Source of the DNA: Deltaproteobacteria bacterium ADurb.Bin207
GTDB taxonomy: Bacteria; Myxococcota_A; Polyangia; Polyangiales; Polyangiaceae
Assembly (NCBI GenBank): GCA_002070115.1
Contig: MWCO01000034.1
Coordinates: 1 to 58,189 of the forward strand
Reading direction: 5' to 3'
Length of the DNA: 58,189 nucleotides
The notes beneath the pieces were generated by a model. The model searched no databases. It was not told the DNA's origin and worked only from the letters and a program-made list of their open reading frames with translations. The position numbers and the translations under genes were made by a program. Shown here in pieces: positions 9,229 through 17,717 of the stretch. How positions within the stretch are numbered: position 1 is the first letter of the stretch; each line of letters begins with the position of its first letter.

Positions 9229-10473
9229 CTACTTGATGCTTCCGACGATGCTTCCGGTGACCTGGACGGACACGCCGATATCGGTAACCGCGCCGTCGAT
9301 GGCCTTGGCCACAGCGGGAAGGCAGGCGGCCTTGATTTCAACGAGTCCGCTGACGTTTCCGGACAGGGTTCCGGAGATATCGACAAGACCCTTGACCTTG
9401 GCTTCCGCGCCGTAGATGAACCCAAGGTTCGCCTCGAGGGTAGCCTTGAGTTTGTTGAGCTTGGCGTCGGCGGCGGCCTGGAAATCGATCACGACGGCCG
9501 GGGGTTTGCATTCGGCTTTGGCCTTGACGCTGGCGTCGCAGTTTGCTTCGCACTTGGCATCGACCTGGCAACCGCCCTTGAGTTCGCCGCCGGTGCATTT
9601 GAGAGGCTCGAAGTCGGCTTTGCACTCGCCATCGCACTTGACGGAGGCTTCCGCCGAACCCGTGCAAGAGCCCTTGCACTCGCCCTTGCAGGAGCCTGTG
9701 CAGGAGGCACCAGGGGCGGTGACTTCGCACGTGCCTTTGCAAGTTCCCTTGCAGGTGCCGTCGGCCTGGATACCCTCGTTGCCGGCGGAACCGTCACCTT
9801 CGCAAGTGCCTTCGCACTTGCCAGCGCACTTGACGCCGCCCTGGGCTTCGCAGGAGCCTTTGCATTCGCCGCCGCAGGAGCCTTCGCACTTGAGAGAAGC
9901 GCCCGCTTTCGCGGTGCATTCGCCCTTGCAAGCGACTTCGAGGCTACCACCTTCGCAGGTGGGAGGATTGGCCTTGATATCGCAGCTTGCCTCGGCCGAA
10001 CAGCTACCCTGGCAGGATGCTTTCGCGGAGACGGAAGCCTCGCACTTGGGCGGATCGACCTTGATCGTGAGCTTGGCGCTTCCTTTGAAGCTTCCAATTT
10101 GGGCAACCGCGAGCTCGCACCACGCCTTGACCTTGTCACGCTTGTTTTCCTTGGCGTCCGCTTCCTTTTGCTTGTCTTCCGGTGCGTCGAGATCTTGCGC
10201 GATGTTTCGGCAAGCTACCGTGAGGTCGTCGACCATGACGCTTGCAACGCCAGCGAGGTCTGCGATGGCCTGAACGGCGACCTGGGCTTGGGCACCGCCG
10301 CCGATTTTTGCCGAGATGGTTCCGCCAACTTGAAAATCGTCCGCATCGCAGCAGACAGCCCCTTGTACCTCTTCAATCTTATCGCAGGCCGACCCCGGGA
10401 TCATCATCGCCCCGAGGGCAAGCAAGGGCAGGCTCGATAGAATCACGCTTCGCTTGGTACCGGTTTTCATCAT
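9229..10473 (-). CDS. Cysteine-rich repeat lipoprotein (C-x3-C ladder)
   Basis: This is a 414-residue exported protein with a signal peptide and probable lipid-attached Cys30 (PGSAC; a weak lipobox). I count about 34 cysteines. The middle third is a ladder of short repeats such as CKGTCKGTCE, CEGSCGGECKGSC and CAGKCEGTCEG with cysteines every four residues. It is flanked by an N-terminal alpha/beta region and a C-terminal Ala/Val-rich region after residue 310 (FQAAADAKLNKLKATLEA). The periodicity suits either a disulfide-braced stalk or a metal-binding surface; neither is shown. The ATG at 10473 follows AAAAGGAG (10479-10486) with a 5-nt spacer, so the upstream extension to 10548 is rejected. 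Family name unknown to me. Confidence 0.82.
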   Translation of the reverse strand: MMKTGTKRSVILSSLPLLALGAMMIPGSACDKIEEVQGAVCCDADDFQVGGTISAKIGGGAQAQVAVQAIADLAGVASVMVDDLTVACRNIAQDLDAPEDKQKEADAKENKRDKVKAWCELAVAQIGSFKGSAKLTIKVDPPKCEASVSAKASCQGSCSAEASCDIKANPPTCEGGSLEVACKGECTAKAGASLKCEGSCGGECKGSCEAQGGVKCAGKCEGTCEGDGSAGNEGIQADGTCKGTCKGTCEVTAPGASCTGSCKGECKGSCTGSAEASVKCDGECKADFEPLKCTGGELKGGCQVDAKCEANCDASVKAKAECKPPAVVIDFQAAADAKLNKLKATLEANLGFIYGAEAKVKGLVDISGTLSGNVSGLVEIKAACLPAVAKAIDGAVTDIGVSVQVTGSIVGSIK

Positions 10474-10755
10474 AAGCACTCCTTTTTCACTCTCATCCCA
10501 GCCGCCGCTTCCGGCGGGCCTTGGGCCGCTCGATGACGCACAGCCCATCCTCCATGAAATAACACGCTAGGGATACCGCGTCTTTGGGGGTCTGTCACGA
10601 CGTTTTTCGTGGGGAGCCACCCGAAACTGAACGAATGCCTACCCTGAGCCGATTTTATCCGGGTTGCCTCCACCTGCCAGCATCGGTAATAGACCTGACG
10701 ACGCCCCTCCATGAGCGACCTGCGGACGAAACAGTAGGCAACCAGGGAACAGAAC

Positions 10756-11898
10756 ATGGAATTCGATCTCACCGAAGAACAAAAAATGATTCGTGATACG
10801 GCTCGGGATTTCGCCACGCGGGAAGTGGAACCCAAAGCCGCCTTGCTCGATGAAAAGGGCATCTGGCCTACCGAGTTCGTTCAAAAAATGGGAGAACTCG
10901 GCTTCATGGGGGTTGCCATTCCCGACGAATGGGGCGGATCGGGCATGGATACCGTCAGCTACGTGCTGGCGATGGAAGAAATCAGCCGCGCCTGCGCTTC
11001 CACCGGCGTCATCATGAGCGTCAACAATTCACTGTTCTGCGATCCGGTTCTGAAATTCGGAACGGAACAACAAAAGCGCGAATACCTCGTTCCTTGTGCT
11101 TCCGGTGCCAAACTTGGCAGCTTCGCCCTTACCGAACCCATGAGCGGCTCCGACGCCCAGACCATGGTCACGAGTGTCGAAACGCAGGGCGACGACCTCA
11201 TTCTCAACGGTTCGAAGAATTTTATAACCTGTGGAAATCACGCGGATTTTGTCATCGTTTTCGCAGTCAGTGGACGCGACGGAAAGAGACTCAAGCATCA
11301 CGCTTTGCTTTTTCCGACGGATTTGCCGGGCGTCACCAAGTCTCCGCCCGACGAAAAGCTTGGCATCCACGCGGCGCATTCTTGCACCCTGTACTTCGAG
11401 AATGTGAAACTGTCGAAAGAACACCTGCTCGGTCCCGAACATAAGGGGTTCAAAGTTGCCATGACCACGCTCGATGGCGGGCGTATCGGTATTGCCGCGC
11501 AAGCGCTCGGCATCGCGCGCGCATCCCTCGAAAAATCCATTGTCTACGCCAAAGAGCGCAAGGCTTTCGGCGGACCGATCGCGAACTTGCAAGCCATTCA
11601 GTTCATGTTGGCCGATATGGCCACGCAACTCGATGCCGCGCGTTTGCTCACGCTTAGGGCCGCATGGTTGAAAGACCGAGGTATTCGTCATTCGAGCGAA
11701 TCGGCCATGGCAAAACTACTGGCGAGTGAAGCAGCTACCTTCATCACTCATAAAGGAATCCAAATTCACGGCGGTTACGGATATACCCGTGAATACGGCC
11801 TTGAACGACATTACCGAGACGCCCGTATCACCGAGATTTATGAAGGAACGAGCGAGATTCAACGTCTCGTCATCGCCGCTCACGAACTTCGCGATTGA
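10756..11898 (+). CDS. Acyl-CoA dehydrogenase (short-chain/butyryl type)
   Basis: This FAD enzyme of 380 residues oxidises acyl-CoA to enoyl-CoA and passes electrons to ETF. The full three-domain layout is present: N-terminal helices (MEFDLTEEQKMIRDTARDF), the FAD/substrate region with FALTEPMSGSDA, and the C-terminal helical domain with IQIHGGYGYTREY and the catalytic base Glu363 in EIYEGTSEIQR. The position of the Glu matches short/medium-chain acyl-CoA dehydrogenases. An AGGGAA site precedes the ATG. It heads a probable operon with the lipoprotein 20 bp downstream and the aldolase after it. Substrate chain length is inferred from family resemblance. Confidence 0.93.
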   Translation: MEFDLTEEQKMIRDTARDFATREVEPKAALLDEKGIWPTEFVQKMGELGFMGVAIPDEWGGSGMDTVSYVLAMEEISRACASTGVIMSVNNSLFCDPVLKFGTEQQKREYLVPCASGAKLGSFALTEPMSGSDAQTMVTSVETQGDDLILNGSKNFITCGNHADFVIVFAVSGRDGKRLKHHALLFPTDLPGVTKSPPDEKLGIHAAHSCTLYFENVKLSKEHLLGPEHKGFKVAMTTLDGGRIGIAAQALGIARASLEKSIVYAKERKAFGGPIANLQAIQFMLADMATQLDAARLLTLRAAWLKDRGIRHSSESAMAKLLASEAATFITHKGIQIHGGYGYTREYGLERHYRDARITEIYEGTSEIQRLVIAAHELRD

Positions 11899-11918
11899 TA
11901 TTCCGCCACGATACTCTC

Positions 11919-12605
11919 ATGCGAACGCGTCTATTTTTTGCTCTTCTCCTGATTTCATCAGGGTGTTCGAAACAACCGATGGTGGTGCAAGAGCCGGTTG
12001 CCGAACCGGTTCCAGAAAAGCCCAAGCTCATGATGTACGGTGAGATTGGCGTGCTCGATGAAGCGCAAGTCCGTTCGACGTTCGAACGGGTGTGGCGTGG
12101 ACCCATGACCGACTGCCAAAAACAGGGCGGCGATATGATTTCTGGCGACACAATCGTGCGTTTGCGTGTCAACCATGGTGGCGTCGTCAAGTGGGCTTAT
12201 CTCAAGGAAACCAACCTGGGCGATCGCAACGTCGAAAAATGTATTCTCGATGCCGTGCGTAACACGACATGGCCGACCCCAGAAGGCGGGGAAGACGGGA
12301 TTGCGGAGCAAGAACTACCGTTTGCCGACTATGCCGACCGGCCTCCGGTCGAATGGCCCGCTGACAAAGCTCATTCCGCTGTGGCGCAACATGCCTCATC
12401 CCTTTCCTCTTGCCGCAAAGCCGTCGCGGGTTCGTTTGTGGCGACGATCATCGTGAACAAAAACGGTTCCGTGGCTTCCGTGGGCATCCAACAACCCGAT
12501 GAAACGGCCGATGATGCCGCGGATTGTATGGTCGGTGTCCTTCGGAAAATCACGTTCCCCAAAACCGGAAGCTGGCCGGCCAAGGTCACTTTCGATATCC
12601 CGTGA
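11919..12605 (+). CDS. Lipoprotein with two AgmX/PglI-like domains
   Basis: The signal peptide MRTRLFFALLLISSGC gives lipid-attached Cys16. Two copies of a TonB-C-like AgmX/PglI pattern follow: IVRLRVNHGGVVKWAYL...CILDAVRNTTWP near residues 70-115 and ATIIVNKNGSVASVGI...CMVGVLRKITFP near residues 175-215. Each copy has a paired Cys before or inside the domain. The start at 11919 is chosen because it begins the signal peptide; a TTG frame overlaps the acyl-CoA dehydrogenase stop. Its 3' end overlaps the aldolase by 4 bp (GTGA). No function can be assigned beyond an envelope role. Confidence 0.78.
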   Translation: MRTRLFFALLLISSGCSKQPMVVQEPVAEPVPEKPKLMMYGEIGVLDEAQVRSTFERVWRGPMTDCQKQGGDMISGDTIVRLRVNHGGVVKWAYLKETNLGDRNVEKCILDAVRNTTWPTPEGGEDGIAEQELPFADYADRPPVEWPADKAHSAVAQHASSLSSCRKAVAGSFVATIIVNKNGSVASVGIQQPDETADDAADCMVGVLRKITFPKTGSWPAKVTFDIP

Positions 12606-13363
12606 ACCAAGTGAACGCTGCTCGGCTACGTGACGCACGGCAAGATGTCGTCGAGGTATTTCGTCGTGTTCATGCGCGTGGATGGATTGCCGCCACCGAT
12701 GGCAACGCTTCGGTGCTGATCGATGATCACATCGTGGCAACCCCAACGGGAATTCATAAAGGCTATATGCAACCGAACGACCTGATCATCGTCGATCGGC
12801 ACGGACGCGTCGTCGAAGGTGAGCGTCGACCATCGAGCGAGATCGAGATGCATCTTGCCGTGTATGAACAGCGTCCGGATGTTCGCGCCGTGCTTCACGC
12901 TCATCCGACCCATTGCATCGCGTTGTCGCTCGCGGGGGTACGACTGGATGCATGCTTGCTCCCTGAAGTCGTGCTCACCTTTGGTTCGATTCCTACGGTC
13001 CCCTATACGACACCCACCACCCAAGAGGTTCCTGATGAAGTACGTCGGTGGGTACGAGACTACGACGCTCTGCTTCTCGAACGTCATGGAAGTCTGACGA
13101 TGGGCGCGGATATCTTCGATGCCTACAACAAGTTGGAACGCATGGAGCATGTGGCGGAAATCGTGTTTCGCGCCCGGTTGATGGGTCCGGTGCAGTCTCT
13201 CACCTGCGAACAGATTTCGAAATTGCAACACGTGGTCCGAGCGTTGGGGCTGCCCGACCGTCCGCTGCTTGATTCGCCATGCTCCCGCGGAAATAACGAA
13301 TCGTCGGGGCAAGACATCGATGCGTTGGTGCATCGTGTGAAAGCGCAACTCTCCAGAATCTGA
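12602..13363 (+). CDS. Class II aldolase/epimerase family protein
   Basis: This is a zinc enzyme of the L-fuculose-phosphate aldolase / L-ribulose-5-phosphate 4-epimerase family. Counting from the GTG at 12602 it has 253 residues. The metal ligands are His99 and His101 in LHAHPTH and His162 in LERHGSLTMG, with the acidic residue Glu80 in SSEIEMH. The substrate-binding TDGNAS motif lies near residue 32. The GTG start overlaps the preceding lipoprotein stop by 4 bp; a second GTG nine bases on is possible. The pathway is unclear: neither sugar kinases nor isomerases are adjacent. Confidence 0.85.
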   Translation: MNQVNAARLRDARQDVVEVFRRVHARGWIAATDGNASVLIDDHIVATPTGIHKGYMQPNDLIIVDRHGRVVEGERRPSSEIEMHLAVYEQRPDVRAVLHAHPTHCIALSLAGVRLDACLLPEVVLTFGSIPTVPYTTPTTQEVPDEVRRWVRDYDALLLERHGSLTMGADIFDAYNKLERMEHVAEIVFRARLMGPVQSLTCEQISKLQHVVRALGLPDRPLLDSPCSRGNNESSGQDIDALVHRVKAQLSRI

Positions 13364-13367
13364 ACCT

Positions 13368-14123
13368 TCATGCCTCGTCGCAACGACGCTTCCTTTGTCG
13401 AAGGAGTTCGATTTGCGCCATCAAGGCCACACAAGCCGTTTCGACACGCAGCGGTGCGGGGCCCATGGTCATCGTTTGAAATCCGTGTCTTTCCAATTGA
13501 TCGAGTTCGTAAGCCACCAATCCTCCTTCCGGACCGATCACCGCTACCACGCGATCGGTTGGCTCGATCTCGAGCTGGGCCAGGCTTCGTTTTGCTCCGG
13601 GATGTGCCACAATTTTGTGTTTGGCACTTGAAAAATAGGTATCGAGACGGTCTTGGACGAAAGGATTGAACAGCGGTTCGATGAGGATGTGGGGCTCTCG
13701 GGTGTGACGACCTTGCATCATGCCTTCGTGCAGCAAAGGGCGATACACCGCAGGTTGGAGGATCGAGGAACTGAGAAAGGGCTTTTCGACTCGCCAGGTC
13801 CGTAACAATACGATTCGATCCACGCCGAAAGCGGTGATTTCGGGAAGCAGCTTTCTAAGGGATTTGGGTCTTGGCACGGCGAGCACCAAGTCGATGGGGG
13901 GGCGAGCCGGTCGCAGGGTGTCGAATTCGCAGCGTAAACATACTCGTTCGTCATCGATTTCGAGCACTTCGCCCACCCCAGGGGACCCTTCGAGCATGCC
14001 CACGCGGAGCCGCTGTCCAGTCACGGCACGGAGGACTTCGCGAATATGCGAGGCCCGCGGGCCGCGTAACTCGAAACAACCGTCTTGCCGTTGATCCTGA
14101 GGTTCCAGCAGCACGAGATTCAT
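13368..14123 (-). CDS. rsmE: 16S rRNA (uracil1498-N3)-methyltransferase RsmE
   Basis: This SPOUT-fold methyltransferase of 251 residues makes m3U1498 in 16S rRNA. An N-terminal PUA-like region (RGPRASHIREVLRAVTGQRL) is followed by the SAM-binding trefoil knot: VIGPEGGLVAYELDQ and the loop MGPAPLRVETA near the C-terminus. The length fits the family. It is convergent with the aldolase gene, with only 4 bp between the stops, and divergent from the Ser/Thr kinase gene. Confidence 0.93.
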   Translation of the reverse strand: MNLVLLEPQDQRQDGCFELRGPRASHIREVLRAVTGQRLRVGMLEGSPGVGEVLEIDDERVCLRCEFDTLRPARPPIDLVLAVPRPKSLRKLLPEITAFGVDRIVLLRTWRVEKPFLSSSILQPAVYRPLLHEGMMQGRHTREPHILIEPLFNPFVQDRLDTYFSSAKHKIVAHPGAKRSLAQLEIEPTDRVVAVIGPEGGLVAYELDQLERHGFQTMTMGPAPLRVETACVALMAQIELLRQRKRRCDEA

Positions 14124-14315
14124 AGGACTATCCCTTCATCCCACGGGTTGTTGTCGATGTCATGCCCCAGGCTGCCGGAGCATCTTGACATCACCTTCGA
14201 GCCACACGATAGGCCCAAGGCAAGGCTGCTTTGGGGCGGTTTGTGTAGAATCACCCCCCCCGAGGCGAAGAGAAGTTCGCCTCGTCGGTGCCGTATCGTA
14301 CTATGGTGCGTCGAC

Positions 14316-16139
14316 GTGAATTTGTTTCCGGGAACCATGATTGCCGGGATGTACCGGGTGGACCGTCGCATTGGTGTTGGCGGGATGGGGGAGGTGTGGG
14401 CCGGTGTTCGCCTTTCAGACAACGTCGGCGTGGCGATCAAGGTATTGCTTGCTCACGCAACCGATGCGAACGAGGTGCAAGCCCGCTTTCGTCGAGAGGC
14501 GCAAGTCCTGGTCCGCATCCGTAGTCCGTATGTGGCGCAACTAATTGATTTTCTTACGGAAGATGACGGTTTCATCCTGGTGATGGAACTCATTCCGGGC
14601 GAGACGTTGCATGCCGTGTTGGCCTACGACCAAGCACTGACGATCGAAGCTACGCTCGATATCGTATCAGATGTCCTTCATGGACTTCGAGATTTGCATG
14701 CGGCCAATATCGTTCATCGGGATTTGAAGCCCGGCAACATCGTTCTGAAACCACGTCCGGGACAGCGCCCACGCGCTACTCTGATCGACTTTGGCGTGAG
14801 CCGCATCATTTCAGCGCCGGAAGACGAAGAAGAAATCACGGCGATCACGCGCGGGGATCGTGTACTCGGAACCCTAGAATACATGGCTCCCGAGCAAATC
14901 CTGGGGTCTCGAACCGTGACAGGAACCGCGGATCTGTATGCGGTAGGCGCGATGATGTATCGCGCCATCTGCGGGCATCATGTGTTTGGCGATCTGCAAG
15001 AGGGTCATTTGGCGGTTGCGAAGTTGAATCAAGACGCGCCACGAATGCAGACGGGTCGAACGGACGAGATAGCGGAGCGAACGCAAGGTTTGGTCGCTCG
15101 CTTGCTATCTCGGCGGTTGCGGGATCGATTCAAAAGTGCCGAAGAAGCTTTGGTGGAAGTCGCTTCCATCCGTTCGCTGTATCTGGATCGGAACTCATTG
15201 CCGCAAGGCGAGTTGGATGACGAACCCACGTTTGAGAAGCCTTGGCAGCGAATGACCGAGGGGTCCGCGAGAACCAGCGCGCCGGCGGTGGCTGTGGATT
15301 ATCGCGCCGCGACTCCCCTTGCCGATCCTGGCGCCGCGCGGCCACGGATGGTCGAGCCGGAGGTCGTGCAGCCGGTAGCTTCGGAACCAGCCAATGCGGT
15401 ATCTGCCTCCTACGCAACCGGTGCTCCGTCGGCGACGGTAGGAACCTCGGCTCATCTCATGGCGCGGCCAAGCCCAATCCCTGCACCGTCATCCCAACCT
15501 TCTTTCGAACCAACGCAGCAGCCTCCCTCCGTTCATCTGCACGCCAGTTCGTCCATGCAACCGATATCAGCGGCTCGATCCGCGGCACCGCTCGGAACGA
15601 AGCCCCATCCGCGTCGGCCAAAGGAAGACAATCGCATTCGAACACTGTTCGTTGCGCTCGTGTTGTTCATGCTCGGCTCGGTGGGTGGTGGATTGTTTGG
15701 CGTATCGTATGCCCGTGGAGGGCTAGCATTCCGGATCTTGCATCGTGACCAAAGCGGGAGTGCTCTTCCTTCCGTCTCGCCCGAGGTGGCAGTCCCACCC
15801 GCGCTGTCGATGGAGCCAATTCTCATTGAGGAGCAACGGATAGACTCGATGGAAGCTTCGCACGAACAGGAGGCAACCGACGCGCGGGAAGAGTCGGAGC
15901 CCGAGCCCGAGCCGAGCCCGGTGCTACCGCATCAAATACCTCCGGCTCTATCTTCGGGCACCGAGAGCGCGGAACCTTCCGCGGGAGCCGTGGCCGCCAC
16001 GTCTCCTTCTGGTCCTTCATCCAGTTCCAGGCCGCCAACTCGTCGCCCACCCGTTGTGCCCCCCAAAAATACGGCTCCCAAACCGATGCCAACGGCGCCC
16101 CCCGCGGAAACCAAGGCGTTGTTGCCCGAGGAACCGTAG
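14316..16139 (+). CDS. Membrane-anchored Ser/Thr protein kinase
   Basis: This is a Hanks-type kinase of about 607 residues. The kinase core spans about residues 12-280: glycine loop IGVGGMGEVW, VAIK lysine (about residue 42), catalytic loop HRDLKPGN (about residue 136), DFGVS and GTLEYMAPEQ. A Pro/Ala/Ser-rich juxtamembrane stretch leads to one transmembrane helix (LFVALVLFMLGSVGGGLFG, about residues 445-465). The remaining exported tail is Glu/Pro/Ser-rich and low in complexity, with no recognisable sensor domain. The GTG at 14316 gives the usual opening before the glycine loop (PGTMIAGMYRVDRRIG); ATG 14337 is an alternative and the frame upstream to 14085 is probably non-coding. Confidence 0.9.
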   Translation: MNLFPGTMIAGMYRVDRRIGVGGMGEVWAGVRLSDNVGVAIKVLLAHATDANEVQARFRREAQVLVRIRSPYVAQLIDFLTEDDGFILVMELIPGETLHAVLAYDQALTIEATLDIVSDVLHGLRDLHAANIVHRDLKPGNIVLKPRPGQRPRATLIDFGVSRIISAPEDEEEITAITRGDRVLGTLEYMAPEQILGSRTVTGTADLYAVGAMMYRAICGHHVFGDLQEGHLAVAKLNQDAPRMQTGRTDEIAERTQGLVARLLSRRLRDRFKSAEEALVEVASIRSLYLDRNSLPQGELDDEPTFEKPWQRMTEGSARTSAPAVAVDYRAATPLADPGAARPRMVEPEVVQPVASEPANAVSASYATGAPSATVGTSAHLMARPSPIPAPSSQPSFEPTQQPPSVHLHASSSMQPISAARSAAPLGTKPHPRRPKEDNRIRTLFVALVLFMLGSVGGGLFGVSYARGGLAFRILHRDQSGSALPSVSPEVAVPPALSMEPILIEEQRIDSMEASHEQEATDAREESEPEPEPSPVLPHQIPPALSSGTESAEPSAGAVAATSPSGPSSSSRPPTRRPPVVPPKNTAPKPMPTAPPAETKALLPEEP

Positions 16140-16175
16140 GTGGGTAACCAAGGCCGTATCGGCGACGGCTCGCGC

Positions 16176-17717
16176 CTAGGGTGAGTCTGCAATCGTCTCG
16201 AGGACTTTCGATGTCGATGGGTCTATGATTTCGATGACACCGTAGGCAAGCGCCATGAGCTGAGGGCGGATGACCGATAGATCTCCTGCCACAATGATCT
16301 GCAACTCATTTGGATTCAGCCGGTTGGACGCCATCTCTTGTACTTGAGCAGGCGTGACACGTTCGAGACGTCCGGGTCTTTGACGATATTCATCGTTCGC
16401 AAGGCCGAACACGCCGAGAGCGGCGATCGATCGTGCCGTGGTCGTTGCGGATTGGAAGCGGCCAGGAAGGCTTTTGACTTGTCGGCCCAAGGCAAGGCGA
16501 AGTTCCTCCTCGGTGACGCGAGAGGAACGAAAGGTATTGATTTCATTGAGTATTTCCTTGATGGCCGCGCCTGTATTCGGCGTGTCCACGGCTGCCGTGG
16601 CGACAAACGGTCCCGGCCCACGACGCATGTCGAACATGCTGTAAGCGCCGTAGGTGAACGCATGTTTCTCTCGTAGATTCAGGTTCAGTCGGCTCGAGAA
16701 CATGCCCCCAAGGATGGTATTTCCGATGAGGACCGCATCGAAGTCCTTGGTCGTTCGTGAAACCCCAACCGTCGTCACGGCAAGGGTGGATTGTGCCGAT
16801 CCTTTGCGGTCGATCACGCGGATTTTTTTGGATTGTCGCGAGGCAGGCCGAAGCCGTTGTCGTGCTGGTGCGACGCTCTTCCAGTTTCCAAAAGCTTTTT
16901 CCAAGGAGGCGGTGACCTCGCTTTGGGTAGTGTTTCCCACGACGACCACGAAAGATTCCGCGGGCGCCACGGTGGCGCGATACAACGCTTTGAGGCTTTG
17001 GCTCGTGATGGAAGCGACAGACGATTCCGTGCCTAGCAACGATTCACCATACGGACTTCCTTCGAACAACGTTCGCGCTATCGCGTTGTCGACCAGAACT
17101 CGAGGCTGATCGTTTTGTTGACGAATCGAAGCGATGGTTTGTGATCTTACCCGTTGTACTTCCTCGGCAGCGAACGAAGGATTACGAAATACGTCCGCCA
17201 AAATCTCGATCCCTCGGTCCAGATGTTGGGGGAGCACCTGAATCCATGCATTGGTGCTATCCCAATCCACCCAAGCTCCATGAGAAGCGCCAATGTCTAG
17301 GTAAGCGTCCGAAACTTGAAGGGCATTTCGAGTTGTCGTCCCTTGCTCGAGCATGGCTCCCAAAAAGGCACCCATACCGGGAGAAGGCTGTTGATCCGCT
17401 CCCCTGGGTGATGTGACCTGAATGGCGACGATGGGAAGAGCAGGGCGGGCGATGAACCACACGCGCATCCCGTTGGAAAGGCGTGTTTCCAGGGGAATGG
17501 GAGCCTCCCAGGGCGCTTCCGCACCAGGGGCAGGCGCCTGATGTCGAAAGGCAGCGTCAGGGGTGGGTTGCCATTGTGCTTCGGCCGGTTCGACAGAGGT
17601 CGGCTTGATGGGTGGAGCGGTTGGCATAGGCGTTTGCGAAGAAGATGAGGCACACCCATAAAATACTGTTATAAATCCAATAGTTAGAAGTGTGTTGACC
17701 AGGCTGGGGTGTCTCAT
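16176..17717 (-). CDS. M16-family lipoprotein, non-catalytic partner subunit
   Basis: This is a 513-residue lipoprotein (lipobox VFYGC) with the paired alpha/beta domains of M16 peptidases. The zinc motif is absent: where HxxEH is expected the sequence reads GMGAFLGAMLEQGTT. The C-terminal domain keeps the family's substrate-binding part (FSSRLNLNLREKHAFTYGAY). In bacteria, M16B proteins often work as heterodimers of one catalytic and one substrate-binding subunit. The gene overlaps the HxxEH-bearing gene upstream by 4 bp and has a strong AAAGGAGGGAAG site, so the two are made together. It is convergent with the kinase gene. Confidence 0.88.
   Translation of the reverse strand: MRHPSLVNTLLTIGFITVFYGCASSSSQTPMPTAPPIKPTSVEPAEAQWQPTPDAAFRHQAPAPGAEAPWEAPIPLETRLSNGMRVWFIARPALPIVAIQVTSPRGADQQPSPGMGAFLGAMLEQGTTTRNALQVSDAYLDIGASHGAWVDWDSTNAWIQVLPQHLDRGIEILADVFRNPSFAAEEVQRVRSQTIASIRQQNDQPRVLVDNAIARTLFEGSPYGESLLGTESSVASITSQSLKALYRATVAPAESFVVVVGNTTQSEVTASLEKAFGNWKSVAPARQRLRPASRQSKKIRVIDRKGSAQSTLAVTTVGVSRTTKDFDAVLIGNTILGGMFSSRLNLNLREKHAFTYGAYSMFDMRRGPGPFVATAAVDTPNTGAAIKEILNEINTFRSSRVTEEELRLALGRQVKSLPGRFQSATTTARSIAALGVFGLANDEYRQRPGRLERVTPAQVQEMASNRLNPNELQIIVAGDLSVIRPQLMALAYGVIEIIDPSTSKVLETIADSP

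Noticed and set aside
9166..10440. 424-codon plus-strand frame opposite the cysteine-ladder lipoprotein
   Set aside because: The Ala/Phe/Leu/Asp repeats mirror the Cys/Gly/Lys repeats on the other strand. The minus-strand frame has the ribosome site and signal peptide.
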